The notes: generated by a model from the sequence alone, not told the origin. A DNA stretch of 57,724 bases from Bermanella sp034112345 (GCA_034112345.1 JAWUVN010000063.1:1-57724); one strand, 5' to 3'. Counted from the first letter of the stretch, positions 1 through 8,774 are shown. Numbers and translations: made by a program.

Positions 1-1805
1 CTAATACGGTCAGTTTGGCAGCTGGAACATACAGTACGGGCAACGATATGGCTGCAGCGCTTGAATCCGCTATTAATACTGATTTGTTAGCCGATGCAAA
101 CCTGACTTCATTAATAAGTGGTGCAACAACCTCTGAGGGTACTCGAGATATCTCTACCAATATAGATTTCTCAACGACTAACTCTGGATTTTTATTAAAT
201 GTAAATGGTGTCGAAAAAACCATATTAATGGATGCAGACAGTGGCGATAACATTGTGGATATTCAAGATAAATTGGATATTGCGTTTGGAGTTGGTGTTG
301 TAACGGCCCAGTTAGGGTCAGATAATGGTTTAGAATTAGTAACAGATAGTCAAACGCATAGCGACTATATTCAAGTGCTATCTGATGGCGCTGGTGCCGT
401 TACCAGTGGTGGTGCTGTTATTGCTGGCGGCATTGATTTCAGCGGAAGCAATAATGCCACATTTGATCTAGTGGTAGATGGAATCAGTTTAAGTGTAGAT
501 GTGAATACTAATGCCGATACCGGCGATAAAACCGATTCGTTAAGTGCCATTCAAGAAGCGTTAGATGTCGCAATTCTAAACAATTCAGAATTCTCAGTGG
601 GTGATGTAGTTGCTAAATTGGATTCTAGTGATCAAATATATTTTGAGACAGTCTCTAGAGAAGGTGTAAAAACCTCGGGTATGTTTGGTTCATCAGCGAC
701 GATCGAAATTCAGTCAGCAGACGCGAATGCCATTGCTACGTTAGGTTTAACCGATGCGGTATACAGTGGTGGTTACGATGGGTTTGGTATGGATAGTGAA
801 ATTAAATTTGGTTCAGATATAACTGCAGAGGTTCGATACGAATATGATTCAGATACTGATAAAGGTCAGTTGATATTTAATATTGGTGGGCATGATAATA
901 CGGTTTCATTTGCAGCAGTAGATACCTCTGCCATTTCTTTCCTTGGGATCCATGAGCCTGATGGAACAGAAGATAATGTTAAATCAGGGCTGGATGTAGA
1001 GGGTACCATTAATGGTGTTGATGCAGATGGAAGCGGTCAATATTTAAGAGCGCAAGATGGAAATACATCGGCCAGCAATGGTTATTATGTTGCTGGTCAA
1101 TCGGAGATTAAAGATGCTCCTGTTCCGATTGATTCGACAAATAATACATTTACCATTGAAGTGGATGGTATTGAAGCTGTAATTGAAATTCCAGAAGGTA
1201 CCTACTTAACAGGAGCAGAACTTGCTTCAGCAATCGAAGATGAAATTAATGAAAACGATGCTATTAAAGACGCAAGTTTATCGGTAAAAGTCGATTATAC
1301 CGACGACACAGCTTCGTCTGCTTATGGCACGATAGGGATTATTTCAAAGAGCACAGGTTCAATATCAAAAGTTGAAATCACTGATATTAGTTCCGAAGCG
1401 GCCAGTGTATTGGGCTTTACCGTGGGTCAAGGCGATGGTGAAACAGGAAAGAATAAAGATGGTGAAGTGGATGATGCCTCGGGTCTTCGAGTGAAAATTG
1501 AAGGAGGAGAGTTAGGAGATCGTGGGTCGATAACTTACGTTAGCGGCATTGCAGACCAACTTAAGACATTATTACAATACATTTTAGATCCCAATGGAGG
1601 GACATTAGATACAAAATTTGATTCATTAGAAACACAACAAGTAACACTTGACGAAGACACCGAAAATTTCGAAGCACGAATAGAAGCGTCTGAAGCTCTA
1701 TTGAAATCTAAATTTTTATATAATGATGCGATAATTGCCACTCTTGAAACCACTGGGGATTATTTGAAACAACAGTTCGAAGCTATGGCGAATGCTAATA
1801 GCTAG
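1..1805 (+). CDS. fliD: Flagellar filament cap protein FliD (5' end outside window)
   Basis: The reading frame is open from base 3 to the TAG at 1803-1805, so about 600 C-terminal residues are seen and the start lies upstream. FliD is exported through the flagellar type III system and forms the cap that folds flagellin at the filament tip. The visible part has several loosely repeated Asp/Ser/Gly-rich beta segments of about 100 residues (for example VNGVEKTILMDADSGD, VDGISLSVDVNTNADTGDK, VDGIEAVIEIPEGTYLTG) that resemble flagellin hook-IN insertions. The C-terminus is the typical FliD helix: after LDPNGGTLDTKFDSL comes a heptad-rich stretch ending DYLKQQFEAM. The protein is larger than the roughly 470-residue FliD of Pseudomonas or E. 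coli, and the excess lies in the surface beta domains. fliS follows after an oppositely oriented methyltransferase gene, an unusual interruption of fliD-fliS. Confidence 0.88.
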   Translation, partial: NTVSLAAGTYSTGNDMAAALESAINTDLLADANLTSLISGATTSEGTRDISTNIDFSTTNSGFLLNVNGVEKTILMDADSGDNIVDIQDKLDIAFGVGVVTAQLGSDNGLELVTDSQTHSDYIQVLSDGAGAVTSGGAVIAGGIDFSGSNNATFDLVVDGISLSVDVNTNADTGDKTDSLSAIQEALDVAILNNSEFSVGDVVAKLDSSDQIYFETVSREGVKTSGMFGSSATIEIQSADANAIATLGLTDAVYSGGYDGFGMDSEIKFGSDITAEVRYEYDSDTDKGQLIFNIGGHDNTVSFAAVDTSAISFLGIHEPDGTEDNVKSGLDVEGTINGVDADGSGQYLRAQDGNTSASNGYYVAGQSEIKDAPVPIDSTNNTFTIEVDGIEAVIEIPEGTYLTGAELASAIEDEINENDAIKDASLSVKVDYTDDTASSAYGTIGIISKSTGSISKVEITDISSEAASVLGFTVGQGDGETGKNKDGEVDDASGLRVKIEGGELGDRGSITYVSGIADQLKTLLQYILDPNGGTLDTKFDSLETQQVTLDEDTENFEARIEASEALLKSKFLYNDAIIATLETTGDYLKQQFEAMANANS

Positions 1806-2383
1806 GACTAAACAGAGAATGGATACCTGATCTACTCGTTCCTTGTGTCGAGTATGGTGGAGTCTGAAGTTAATGACATGTTCTTGATGTTTTTTCTGCA
1901 GTTAAAAAAATCACTTTGTTCTAGAATAAAAAATAATTTGAGAACAATAGCACTCACTGTCATATCATAGGTGAGGGACGGGCTATCCGGTATCCACGCA
2001 GCGTAAAATTATATATTCCTGTTTTGAGTTTTATACATTGGTGATTGTGCTTTAACGAATTAGGTGGTATTAAGTTCGAGGAATGATTATCTATCTGCTC
2101 ATGTCGAGCATGGTGTTAAATTGAATTGGGTGAGCATAATCGCAATACTAGAATTTACTAGTGGGTTGCCCCAAGGGAAAAATTAAACACCATACCAAAA
2201 TTTTAACGTCTAAGAAAATAATCAAGAAAAATACTTTCTGTTATACCAAAAGTGAAGATCGATCTGTCCGGTATCCATAGATGGTCATTTGGTTTTAAAG
2301 TATACATTTCAGTTTTAAGTGTATAAAAAATGTAAATATAACAATCTAGTATCTGTATAACTTATTTAAAAACACTTTAAATG
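1806..2383. repeat. Gene-free spacer with a degenerate direct repeat
   Basis: No coding frame is supported. Two diverged copies of one block can be seen. GTCGAGTATGGTG at 1847-1859 recurs as GTCGAGCATGGTG at 2103-2115. TCCGGTATCCA at 1986-1996 recurs exactly at 2267-2277, each time followed by a similar TATAxATTxCxGTTTTxAGT stretch. The offsets are 256 and 281 bp, so the copies have drifted by small indels. It could be an ancient duplication or remnants of a decayed repeat family; no transposase or clean terminal repeats are present. Confidence 0.5.
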
Positions 2384-4471
2384 TTAATGCTTTAACTTCA
2401 GTTTAGGTTTGTATTGACAGTAAAATTGATACATTACCGAGAAAGTATTAGGGTTGGCTCGTTCAAACTCATCCCATTGATCTAGATTTTTTAGATTAGC
2501 ATTATTATTTTTATGGAAGGCTAAAAAATCATCTTTTACACTGTCCTTTAAGTTAGAAAATCCCAGCCACTCTAAATTAAAATCATCGCATAAATTTTGT
2601 AGGCCTATAGGTGTGAATTGACGCTCAAATTGGTGGAACAATAGATCAATAGTGCCACTCATACTGTAGAAATCATCTGAACGAATAATGCCATCAATGT
2701 CTTTTATTACATCGCCTTGGAATATTGCCTGACGAATTATTTTTATTTTATGAGGGTCTATTTTTTCAATATCTCTAGAAAACAGCTCTCTTATTTGATT
2801 GACTGAATCGCGAGCGTACTGGCTATATAGTGATATCTTTATTAGCCCATTTGGCTTTAGGTTATTAAGCAGGCCTTTAATAGCAGTTTTATAATCTGGA
2901 ATGTGATGCAACACGCCTGAGCATTCTACTATGTCGTATTGATTTTCCAGCGATGCAAGTTTAGTTAGGTCTGCCAGTTTGAATTCAATGTTCTTGACAT
3001 TAAGTTCTTTAGCTTTGCTATGTGCAAAACCGAGACTTTTTTGACTAATATCAATGGCGGTAACTTGAACACCATGAAAGTATTTAGCCACATTTAAAGC
3101 GTGACGACCTGTCCCGCAGCCAGCTATAAGTATGTTTAAACTCTCATTAAATAAATTTTCAGAGAAAATTTTTGTTGGATAAACATGTGATAGAGCTGAT
3201 CCGTAGTTTGTATGCTTTTTATAATCTAATTTATCCCATCGAGGGTAGGGGAACGATTCATATTGAGATTTAACATGATTTTCTTGGATCGAAGGCATAA
3301 CAGTAATAGCTTCAAATTCAGTTTGGCCTATGGAGAATAAGTCTTGATTCTCCTTTTTCAGATTGAAGGTCATATCAGGCCAGCTATCGTCATGGAATGT
3401 GGCTATTGTTTTGTAGTTTTTTAATACGGTCCAGGGTTCATACATGGCCAATAGCAATAGTGCACCAGAAACGTCCGTTGGCATACAGCCTTCTTTTTCT
3501 AAAGATTTATCAATTAGATTGGTGAGAGCACTTACCATGTTTTGTTCTGCGTCGGTGACCGGAAGTATGAACTCACTTTTTAAACCATAAAGTGAAATTG
3601 AATGACTTAGTGCAATGTAATGATGGCTCAAATTTCCATTTTTAGTGGAGTATGTGAGTAATTCATAGCGTAAAGCCATGATTAATTTTTCTAATAGATG
3701 GCTTTTTATGATCGTGTTAGAAAGGGCTAATTGCAATAATTGACTGCTGGCCATATCTTCAAATTGTGCTGCGCTACCCTCTTCATTAAGTTGGAACTTA
3801 TGCTCCAGTAAACTGCAGGTTAGATTCGCTAACTGCGATAAATTTACCTTATCCCAATTTAGGTAATCAATTAAATCGTGCTCAAGTTGCTGGTCGTAAT
3901 AATCGGCCGTTAGACTACTGGCTGTATTTAGAAGTTGACTTTGAATTTGAATATCATTGCTGTGGTTTTTGGCCAGTTCTCTGAAAATTTCAAATGCCTT
4001 AATGGGTTGGCCTAGCTCAGAGTATGTGTAAGCTAGACTGACTTCGGCTTTGCTTTCTCCTGGCGATAGTTCAATGGATTTTTGAAATGCGGATTTTGCT
4101 TTTAATACTTGATGATTGGCAAGTTGTGCGTGACCAAAACTATACCAGTACCCGCCATTATCTGGTTGCAGGTCTAAGGCGGCGGTGGCTGCTTCTAAAG
4201 CCGATTTTGGATTGCCTAACTCTAGGTCGATACGAGATAGTAGGTTAAAGCTATCGGGATCAATAGGATTAATCGCTAGTGCGTCAGAAATGTATTTTTT
4301 AGCTTTATTTAATGACTTGAAATATTTCTGATGATCTTGGTTGTGCGTTAAGGCTTCTTCAAAAAAGCTATAAGCACGTTGCTTATTCTTTTTTAAGCTT
4401 TGGTTTTTTGCAGGTGAAAACGAGCGCTGCCTAGTATGTTTCTCGGTGTGCTGTTTCGTATTATTTTGCAT
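2384..4471 (-). CDS. TPR-repeat protein with class I SAM methyltransferase domain, likely flagellin/glycan modification
   Basis: The 695-residue cytoplasmic protein begins with a Lys/Gln-rich basic segment. TPR-like helices follow (about residues 30-190, with motifs such as SALEAATAALDLQPDNGGYW and AKSAFQKSIELSPGESKA), then an all-helical middle part and a C-terminal Rossmann methyltransferase. That domain shows motif I IAGCGTGRHALNVA near residue 447, then FKLADLTKL, and CSGVLHHI as the post-motif. A YPRW motif precedes the domain, as in TPR-methyltransferases of polysaccharide or flagellar clusters. The start is placed at 4471 because AGGGGGG lies just upstream; an in-frame ATG at 4522 adds 17 residues but has no ribosome binding site. 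It lies reversed between fliD and fliS, where many bacteria carry flagellin glycosylation or methylation genes, so a flagellin-modifying role is inferred from position. The substrate is unknown. Confidence 0.72.
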   Translation of the reverse strand: MQNNTKQHTEKHTRQRSFSPAKNQSLKKNKQRAYSFFEEALTHNQDHQKYFKSLNKAKKYISDALAINPIDPDSFNLLSRIDLELGNPKSALEAATAALDLQPDNGGYWYSFGHAQLANHQVLKAKSAFQKSIELSPGESKAEVSLAYTYSELGQPIKAFEIFRELAKNHSNDIQIQSQLLNTASSLTADYYDQQLEHDLIDYLNWDKVNLSQLANLTCSLLEHKFQLNEEGSAAQFEDMASSQLLQLALSNTIIKSHLLEKLIMALRYELLTYSTKNGNLSHHYIALSHSISLYGLKSEFILPVTDAEQNMVSALTNLIDKSLEKEGCMPTDVSGALLLLAMYEPWTVLKNYKTIATFHDDSWPDMTFNLKKENQDLFSIGQTEFEAITVMPSIQENHVKSQYESFPYPRWDKLDYKKHTNYGSALSHVYPTKIFSENLFNESLNILIAGCGTGRHALNVAKYFHGVQVTAIDISQKSLGFAHSKAKELNVKNIEFKLADLTKLASLENQYDIVECSGVLHHIPDYKTAIKGLLNNLKPNGLIKISLYSQYARDSVNQIRELFSRDIEKIDPHKIKIIRQAIFQGDVIKDIDGIIRSDDFYSMSGTIDLLFHQFERQFTPIGLQNLCDDFNLEWLGFSNLKDSVKDDFLAFHKNNNANLKNLDQWDEFERANPNTFSVMYQFYCQYKPKLKLKH

Positions 4472-4660
4472 ACGCCCCCCTAAAGTTATAGGTGCTAATA
4501 ATGGATACTTGGTAGCTTGCATGCATTATGCCAATTTAAAATTCTATTGAATTCAACAGGTTATGATTATTTTTTATTCTTATTCTTAGTGTGCGGTTGA
4601 TAAGTGCCGCTTTTCGATTCAACCGTTTCCGCCTTTTAATACTATTTTTAGCTTTGTGGC

Positions 4661-4687
4661 TAAAGTATTGATGCTGGCCGCCGCTCT
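4661..4687 (+). promoter_or_regulatory. Candidate sigma-28 (FliA) promoter of fliS
   Basis: TAAAGTAT at 4661-4668, 11 bases, then GCCGCTCT from 4680 resembles the FliA consensus TAAAGTTT-N11-GCCGATAA. The -35 half is close to consensus; the -10 half keeps GCCG but is weak afterwards. It lies about 30 bases before the fliS start, a sensible distance for a late flagellar promoter. Confidence 0.35.
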
Positions 4688-4716
4688 ATTATATTGAAGC
4701 GATTGAGGGTTTTAAG

Positions 4717-5160
4717 ATGTATACAAAAGGTGCAAAGGAATACGGCCAAATCAGTTTACAAACTGAGGTGATGGAGGCTGATCCGCATAAGTTGATTCAA
4801 TTGTTATTAGAGGGGGCTTTAACTCGTCTTTCTATGGCAAAGGTTTTTATAGAGCAAAAAAATTATGAAGCCAAAAATGAAAAGCTTGGTAGAGCAATTG
4901 ATATAATTTGTGCATTGCAAGAGTCGCTTGACCACGATAAAGGTGGTGATGTAAGTGGTAATCTTGAGCGTTTATATGACTATATGAGTCGACGTTTATT
5001 TGATGCAAATCGTTTAAATGATACAGATATTATCAATGAGGTGATGAGTCTGCTATTGGAGGTTAAAGTGGGTTGGGAAGGTATTCGTGAAAGTTACATT
5101 GAGATGAAAAGCCAGGGAAAGTTTGATCCTAAACAAACGGCAAGCATGCTGTCTGTTTAA
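4717..5160 (+). CDS. fliS: Flagellin export chaperone FliS
   Basis: FliS binds the C-terminus of flagellin in the cytoplasm, prevents premature polymerisation and delivers it to the flagellar export gate. The 147-residue all-helical protein has the family hallmarks: an N-terminal YGQISLQTEVMEADPHKLIQ segment (Tyr and the A/D-PHKLI motif), a LLLEGALTRLSMA helix, and the LYDYMSRRLFDAN helix followed by LLLEVKVGWEGI. The ATG is preceded by GAGGG at a good distance. Family length is 125-150 residues. It would normally follow fliD directly; here a reversed methyltransferase gene separates them. No fliT-like chaperone gene follows before fleQ. Confidence 0.93.
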   Translation: MYTKGAKEYGQISLQTEVMEADPHKLIQLLLEGALTRLSMAKVFIEQKNYEAKNEKLGRAIDIICALQESLDHDKGGDVSGNLERLYDYMSRRLFDANRLNDTDIINEVMSLLLEVKVGWEGIRESYIEMKSQGKFDPKQTASMLSV

Positions 5161-5174
5161 ATATAATTGTCTTT

Positions 5175-5212
5175 GTTACCTATAATAAAAATGAAATTTT
5201 ATTATAGGTAAC
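5175..5212 (+). terminator. Long perfect hairpin downstream of fliS
   Basis: GTTACCTATAATAAAA (5175-5190), a 6-base loop, and its exact reverse complement (5197-5212) give a 16-bp stem starting 14 bases after the fliS stop. The descending arm begins with TTTT but no T-run follows the stem, so it may act as an mRNA 3' stabiliser or a rho-linked terminator rather than a classic intrinsic one. Confidence 0.55.
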
Positions 5213-5336
5213 GGTGGTTTACGCCATTTTGTGTATATTTTGTTCGTTTATATTTTATTAAGTGAACTATTTATTATTTAAGTATAAAAAACGGTTTACA
5301 GCTTTCACTTTTTTTGTCACTAATAGACATAAGGAA

Positions 5337-5352
5337 TGTGATTTATTTCACA
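5337..5352. promoter_or_regulatory. Perfect CRP/Vfr-type operator upstream of fleQ
   Basis: TGTGATTTATTTCACA matches the CRP core consensus TGTGA-N6-TCACA in all ten defined positions. It lies about 165 bases before the fleQ start codon. In Pseudomonas aeruginosa the CRP homologue Vfr represses fleQ, and in Vibrio cholerae CRP acts on flrA. Binding here is inference from the match. Confidence 0.7.
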
Positions 5353-5407
5353 ACTTATGAAGCTATGACGTATAAATAAAAATTATAAAAATTATAAAAA
5401 TTATATA

Positions 5408-5421
5408 GTCATATATTTGAC
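5408..5421. promoter_or_regulatory. FleQ-box-like dyad upstream of fleQ
   Basis: GTCATATATTTGAC has the perfect GTCA-N6-TGAC dyad of the Pseudomonas FleQ box (GTCAATAAATTGAC), 10 of 14 positions in all. A second, weaker match, GTCAATTAACTGGC, lies at 5457-5470 (11 of 14). Together they suggest autoregulation, but AT-rich DNA makes chance matches likely. Confidence 0.35.
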
Positions 5422-5517
5422 CAATGCTAGCTCACTGGCTATTACTAATATAACAAGTCAATTAACTGGCAAGCTTTGTGTTGAATATTGACAATCAATT
5501 AGAATTAGGGATGCACC

Positions 5518-6993
5518 ATGTGGCGAGAGATTAAAGTCTTGTTGGTGGACGACAATGAGCAACGTAAACATGATATGCATGTTTTGTTGGATTTTCTGGG
5601 TGAAGAAGCATTTGAAAGTGATTCTAAAAACTGGAAGAGCACCGCCGAAAATACAGGCGACCCAATGAATATTGTTGCCTATATTTTGGGGAGTTCGAAC
5701 TCGAAAAGCACAACAGAGATGTTGAATGATATAAGTGAATGGGATAAAGGTATGCCAATCATTTATGTCGGAGAAGAGGAGTTACCTTCTGACTTGTCAG
5801 AGGATATCCGCCGAGCCATCATTGCTCATGTAACCATGCCTCCAAGTTATAATAAATTACTCGATAGCCTACATAGGGCTCAAATATTCCGCGAGCATTT
5901 TGCTCATAGCCGTGTACGTGGCGAGCGTCGTCCAGTTCAGTTGTTTCGCTCGTTGGTGGGGACCAGCCGAGAAATTCAATATGTTCGTGAGCTTATGCAT
6001 CAGGTTGCGAATAAAGACGTAACCGTATTAATTACCGGTGAAAGCGGTACTGGTAAAGAGGTGGTTGCCCGTAACCTGCATTATCATAGTGATCGTCGAG
6101 ATGGGCCTTTTGTACCTGTTAACTGTGGTGCTATTCCAAACGAGTTAATTGAAAGTGAATTATTCGGTCATGAGAAAGGTGCCTTTACTGGTGCTATCAC
6201 CACTCGTGCAGGTCGATTTGAAATGGCTGAAGGTGGTACATTATTTCTGGATGAAATTGGTGATTTACCTTTAAATATGCAAGTGAAGCTTTTACGAGTT
6301 TTACAAGAGCGCACCTATGAACGGGTGGGTGGTACCAAGACAATTAAAACCAATGTTCGAATTATTGCGGCAACCCACAAAAATTTAGAAAAAATGGTTG
6401 AAAAAGAAAGTTTCCGTGAAGATTTATATTACCGTTTAAATGTGTTTCCGGTAGAAGTGCCGCCTTTGCGTGAGCGCAGAGAAGATATTCCGTTGCTGAT
6501 GAACGAGTTAATATCTCGAATGGAAAATGAAAAACGTGGATCCATTCGATTTAATAGCGCGGCCATTATGTCGTTATGTCGTCACGATTGGCACGGTAAT
6601 GTTCGGGAATTAGCCAATTTGGTTGAACGCTTAGCCATATTGCACCCTTACGGAGTGATTGGTTTACCTGAATTGCCTAAAAAATTCAGGCATATGGATG
6701 AAGGTGATGAAGCAGAAGGAGATATGCAATTACCAGCTAGTTTGCCAAGCGAGCCTGGTTTGATTGGACTGGACTCTCCTGCATTACTGCCAGTAAATGG
6801 AATAGATCTTAAGGATTACTTAACTAATTTAGAGCGTTCTCTTATTCAGCAGGCATTAGATGATGCTTGTGGGGTAGTGGCAAGGGCTGCTGAAAAGTTA
6901 CAAATACGCAGAACAACATTAGTTGAGAAAATGCGTAAGTACGGTTTGCAGCGCAAAGAAAAAGAGCACATAGAGGAAGAAAGCGTGCAGTAA
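5518..6993 (+). CDS. fleQ: Flagellar master regulator FleQ/FlrA (sigma-54 activator, c-di-GMP responsive)
   Basis: The 491-residue enhancer-binding protein switches on class II flagellar genes with RpoN; in Pseudomonas it also represses exopolysaccharide genes and loses ATPase activity when c-di-GMP binds. Order: a divergent N-terminal FleQ receiver-like domain (about 5-125), an AAA+ core with Walker A GESGTGKE (K180), the sigma-54 contact loop GAFTGA, Walker B TLFLDEIGD, and a C-terminal Fis-type HTH (VARAAEKLQIRRTTLVEKM). The c-di-GMP residues known from P. aeruginosa FleQ are present at the same numbers: R144 in LFRS, and R185 and N186 in EVVARNLH. This supports a c-di-GMP-sensing role. 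fleSR, normally adjacent, lie about 43 kb downstream here. A perfect CRP-type site precedes the gene and a terminator follows it. Confidence 0.95.
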   Translation: MWREIKVLLVDDNEQRKHDMHVLLDFLGEEAFESDSKNWKSTAENTGDPMNIVAYILGSSNSKSTTEMLNDISEWDKGMPIIYVGEEELPSDLSEDIRRAIIAHVTMPPSYNKLLDSLHRAQIFREHFAHSRVRGERRPVQLFRSLVGTSREIQYVRELMHQVANKDVTVLITGESGTGKEVVARNLHYHSDRRDGPFVPVNCGAIPNELIESELFGHEKGAFTGAITTRAGRFEMAEGGTLFLDEIGDLPLNMQVKLLRVLQERTYERVGGTKTIKTNVRIIAATHKNLEKMVEKESFREDLYYRLNVFPVEVPPLRERREDIPLLMNELISRMENEKRGSIRFNSAAIMSLCRHDWHGNVRELANLVERLAILHPYGVIGLPELPKKFRHMDEGDEAEGDMQLPASLPSEPGLIGLDSPALLPVNGIDLKDYLTNLERSLIQQALDDACGVVARAAEKLQIRRTTLVEKMRKYGLQRKEKEHIEEESVQ

Positions 6994-7013
6994 ATCTTCT
7001 TTTTAAGATACAA

Positions 7014-7048
7014 GCAAAAAAGCCCGAGGAAAATTCCCGGGCTTTTTT
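7014..7048. terminator. Bidirectional intrinsic terminator between fleQ and nadB
   Basis: An A-run leads into AGCCCGAGG, an AAAATT loop, then CCCGGGCT and seven T's. The stem has one unpaired A. Flanking A and T runs let it work for fleQ (rightward) and nadB (leftward), whose stop codons face each other. Confidence 0.85.
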
Positions 7049-7072
7049 TATGTTTTTAAGATAATCGTATAA

Positions 7073-8650
7073 TTAAGGTGTTAAAACCGTATCGTATGCC
7101 ACGGGCAGTAGGTCTGGATGGCTAAGTGAGTAATGTAAGCCACGGCTTTCTTTTCTAAGTATGGCGCAGCGAATGATGAGTTCGGAGACTTCTACTAGAT
7201 TACGAAGCTCTAATAAGTCGCTGGTTACCTTATGGTTGCCATAAAATTCTAAAATTTCTTTTCTTAATAGTTGCACTCGATGCTCAGCACGAAGTAGTCG
7301 CTTGTCGGTTCTCACTATGCCCACATAATCCCACATGAAACGTCTTAGTTCGTCCCAGTTGTGACTGATTACAACGTCTTCGTCCGAATCGGTTACCTGG
7401 CTTTCATCCCAGTCTGGAGCGAATAGCACGTCTTCTTTTTCTTTTATGATATTTAAAATATGTTTTGCGGCGCTTTTGCCGTAAACAATGCACTCTAACA
7501 AAGAGTTACTGGCCAGGCGGTTGGCACCGTGTAAGCCGGTATGTGCGCTTTCGCCCACCGCGTACAAGTTAGGAATATCTGTGCGGCCACTTTCATCTGT
7601 CACAATACCACCGCACGTATAGTGGGCAGCTGGCACTACAGGTATCGGCTGCTTAGTCATATCAATGCCAAATTCTAGGCAGCGCTCATAAATAGTGGGA
7701 AAGTGCTCAAGGATAAAGGCTTTAGGTTTGTGGCTAATGTCTAGGTAAAGACAGTCGGAGCCTAAGCGCTTCATTTCGTGGTCAATTGCTCGTGCCACAA
7801 TATCTCTTGGTGCCAGTTCTAAGCGTTCGTCAAATTTGTGCATAAAACGTTCGCCGTTTGGCAGTAACAAATGGCCACCTTCACCACGTACGGCTTCGGT
7901 AATCAAAAAGCTTTTGGCTTGTGGGTGGTATAAGCAAGTGGGGTGGAATTGATTGAATTCCATATTGGCCACACGGCAGCCTGCTCGCCAAGCCATGGCA
8001 ATACCATCACCCGATGTGCCGTCGGGATTACTTGTGTATAAGTAGGATTTACTGGCGCCACCTGACGCTATAACAACGGTACGGGCGCGAAAGGTTTCAA
8101 CGTGGCCGTTCTCATCGTTTAAAACGTAAGCGCCGGCTACGCCTTTACCAGGCATTTTAAATTTCTTGCAGGTGATTAAATCAATTGCCATGCGGCGCTC
8201 AAAAAGCGATATATTTTTATGAGTCATGGCTTGGCCAATTAACGCTTGGCTAACGGCGACACCGGTTGCGTCTGCGGCGTGGATAATCCTGCGATGACTG
8301 TGTCCACCTTCTTTGGTCAGGTGGTATTCGTCACCTTCTTTACTAAATTGAACTTGTTGTTCAATTAGCCAATTAATGGCGTCGGATCCATTTTCTACAG
8401 TGTGTTTAACCGCATTGTAATTACACAGACCTGCACCTGCGTTTAAGGTGTCTTTGATGTGAGCTTTAACTGAGTCTTCGCTATCAAGAACTGCAGCAAT
8501 GCCACCTTGGGCCCAGCGTGTACTGCCGCTGTCGAGTGTATCCTTGCTTAATACAGCAACTTTGGCAGAGTCAGCAAGGCTTAGTGCCACTGCTAATCCT
8601 GCGGCGCCACTGCCGATGACCAAAACATCAAAAACCTGTCGCGGATCCAT
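7073..8650 (-). CDS. nadB: L-aspartate oxidase NadB
   Basis: NadB oxidises L-aspartate to iminoaspartate with FAD, the first step of de novo NAD synthesis in the cytoplasm; NadA then condenses the product to quinolinate. The 525-residue protein starts with the FAD-binding dinucleotide fold VIGSGAAGLAVALSLAD, then SGSTRWAQGGIAAV, the succinate-dehydrogenase-family signature (HSHRRIIHAADATGVAV), and the active-site region (HPTCLYH, EAVRGEGGHLL, ARDIVARAID, HYTCGGI, NRLASNSLLECIVYG). Length fits the family (about 540). AAAGG lies 6 bases before the ATG. It is divergent from rpoE, as in E. coli and Pseudomonas. Confidence 0.95.
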   Translation of the reverse strand: MDPRQVFDVLVIGSGAAGLAVALSLADSAKVAVLSKDTLDSGSTRWAQGGIAAVLDSEDSVKAHIKDTLNAGAGLCNYNAVKHTVENGSDAINWLIEQQVQFSKEGDEYHLTKEGGHSHRRIIHAADATGVAVSQALIGQAMTHKNISLFERRMAIDLITCKKFKMPGKGVAGAYVLNDENGHVETFRARTVVIASGGASKSYLYTSNPDGTSGDGIAMAWRAGCRVANMEFNQFHPTCLYHPQAKSFLITEAVRGEGGHLLLPNGERFMHKFDERLELAPRDIVARAIDHEMKRLGSDCLYLDISHKPKAFILEHFPTIYERCLEFGIDMTKQPIPVVPAAHYTCGGIVTDESGRTDIPNLYAVGESAHTGLHGANRLASNSLLECIVYGKSAAKHILNIIKEKEDVLFAPDWDESQVTDSDEDVVISHNWDELRRFMWDYVGIVRTDKRLLRAEHRVQLLRKEILEFYGNHKVTSDLLELRNLVEVSELIIRCAILRKESRGLHYSLSHPDLLPVAYDTVLTP

Positions 8651-8774
8651 AAATAACCTTTAGTCACCTCAATTTCTATGGGGGCACTATACTGCTAGAT
8701 GGGTCATTTAAGAAGTATTCCATTTACCTGAATGATTGGATGTGGCTGAAATGCCTTAAAAAATTAATTTAAAA

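Larger units (their letters stand above)
5161..5517. other. fleQ upstream regulatory region (gene-free)
   Basis: This 357-base spacer has no coding frame. It holds a perfect 16-bp inverted repeat, a perfect CRP/Vfr-type site, three exact tandem copies of the 9-mer ATAAAAATT (5376-5402), and two FleQ-like dyads at 5408-5421 and 5457-5470. It is very AT-rich. The length and number of dyads suggest that several inputs control the flagellar master regulator downstream. Confidence 0.6.
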
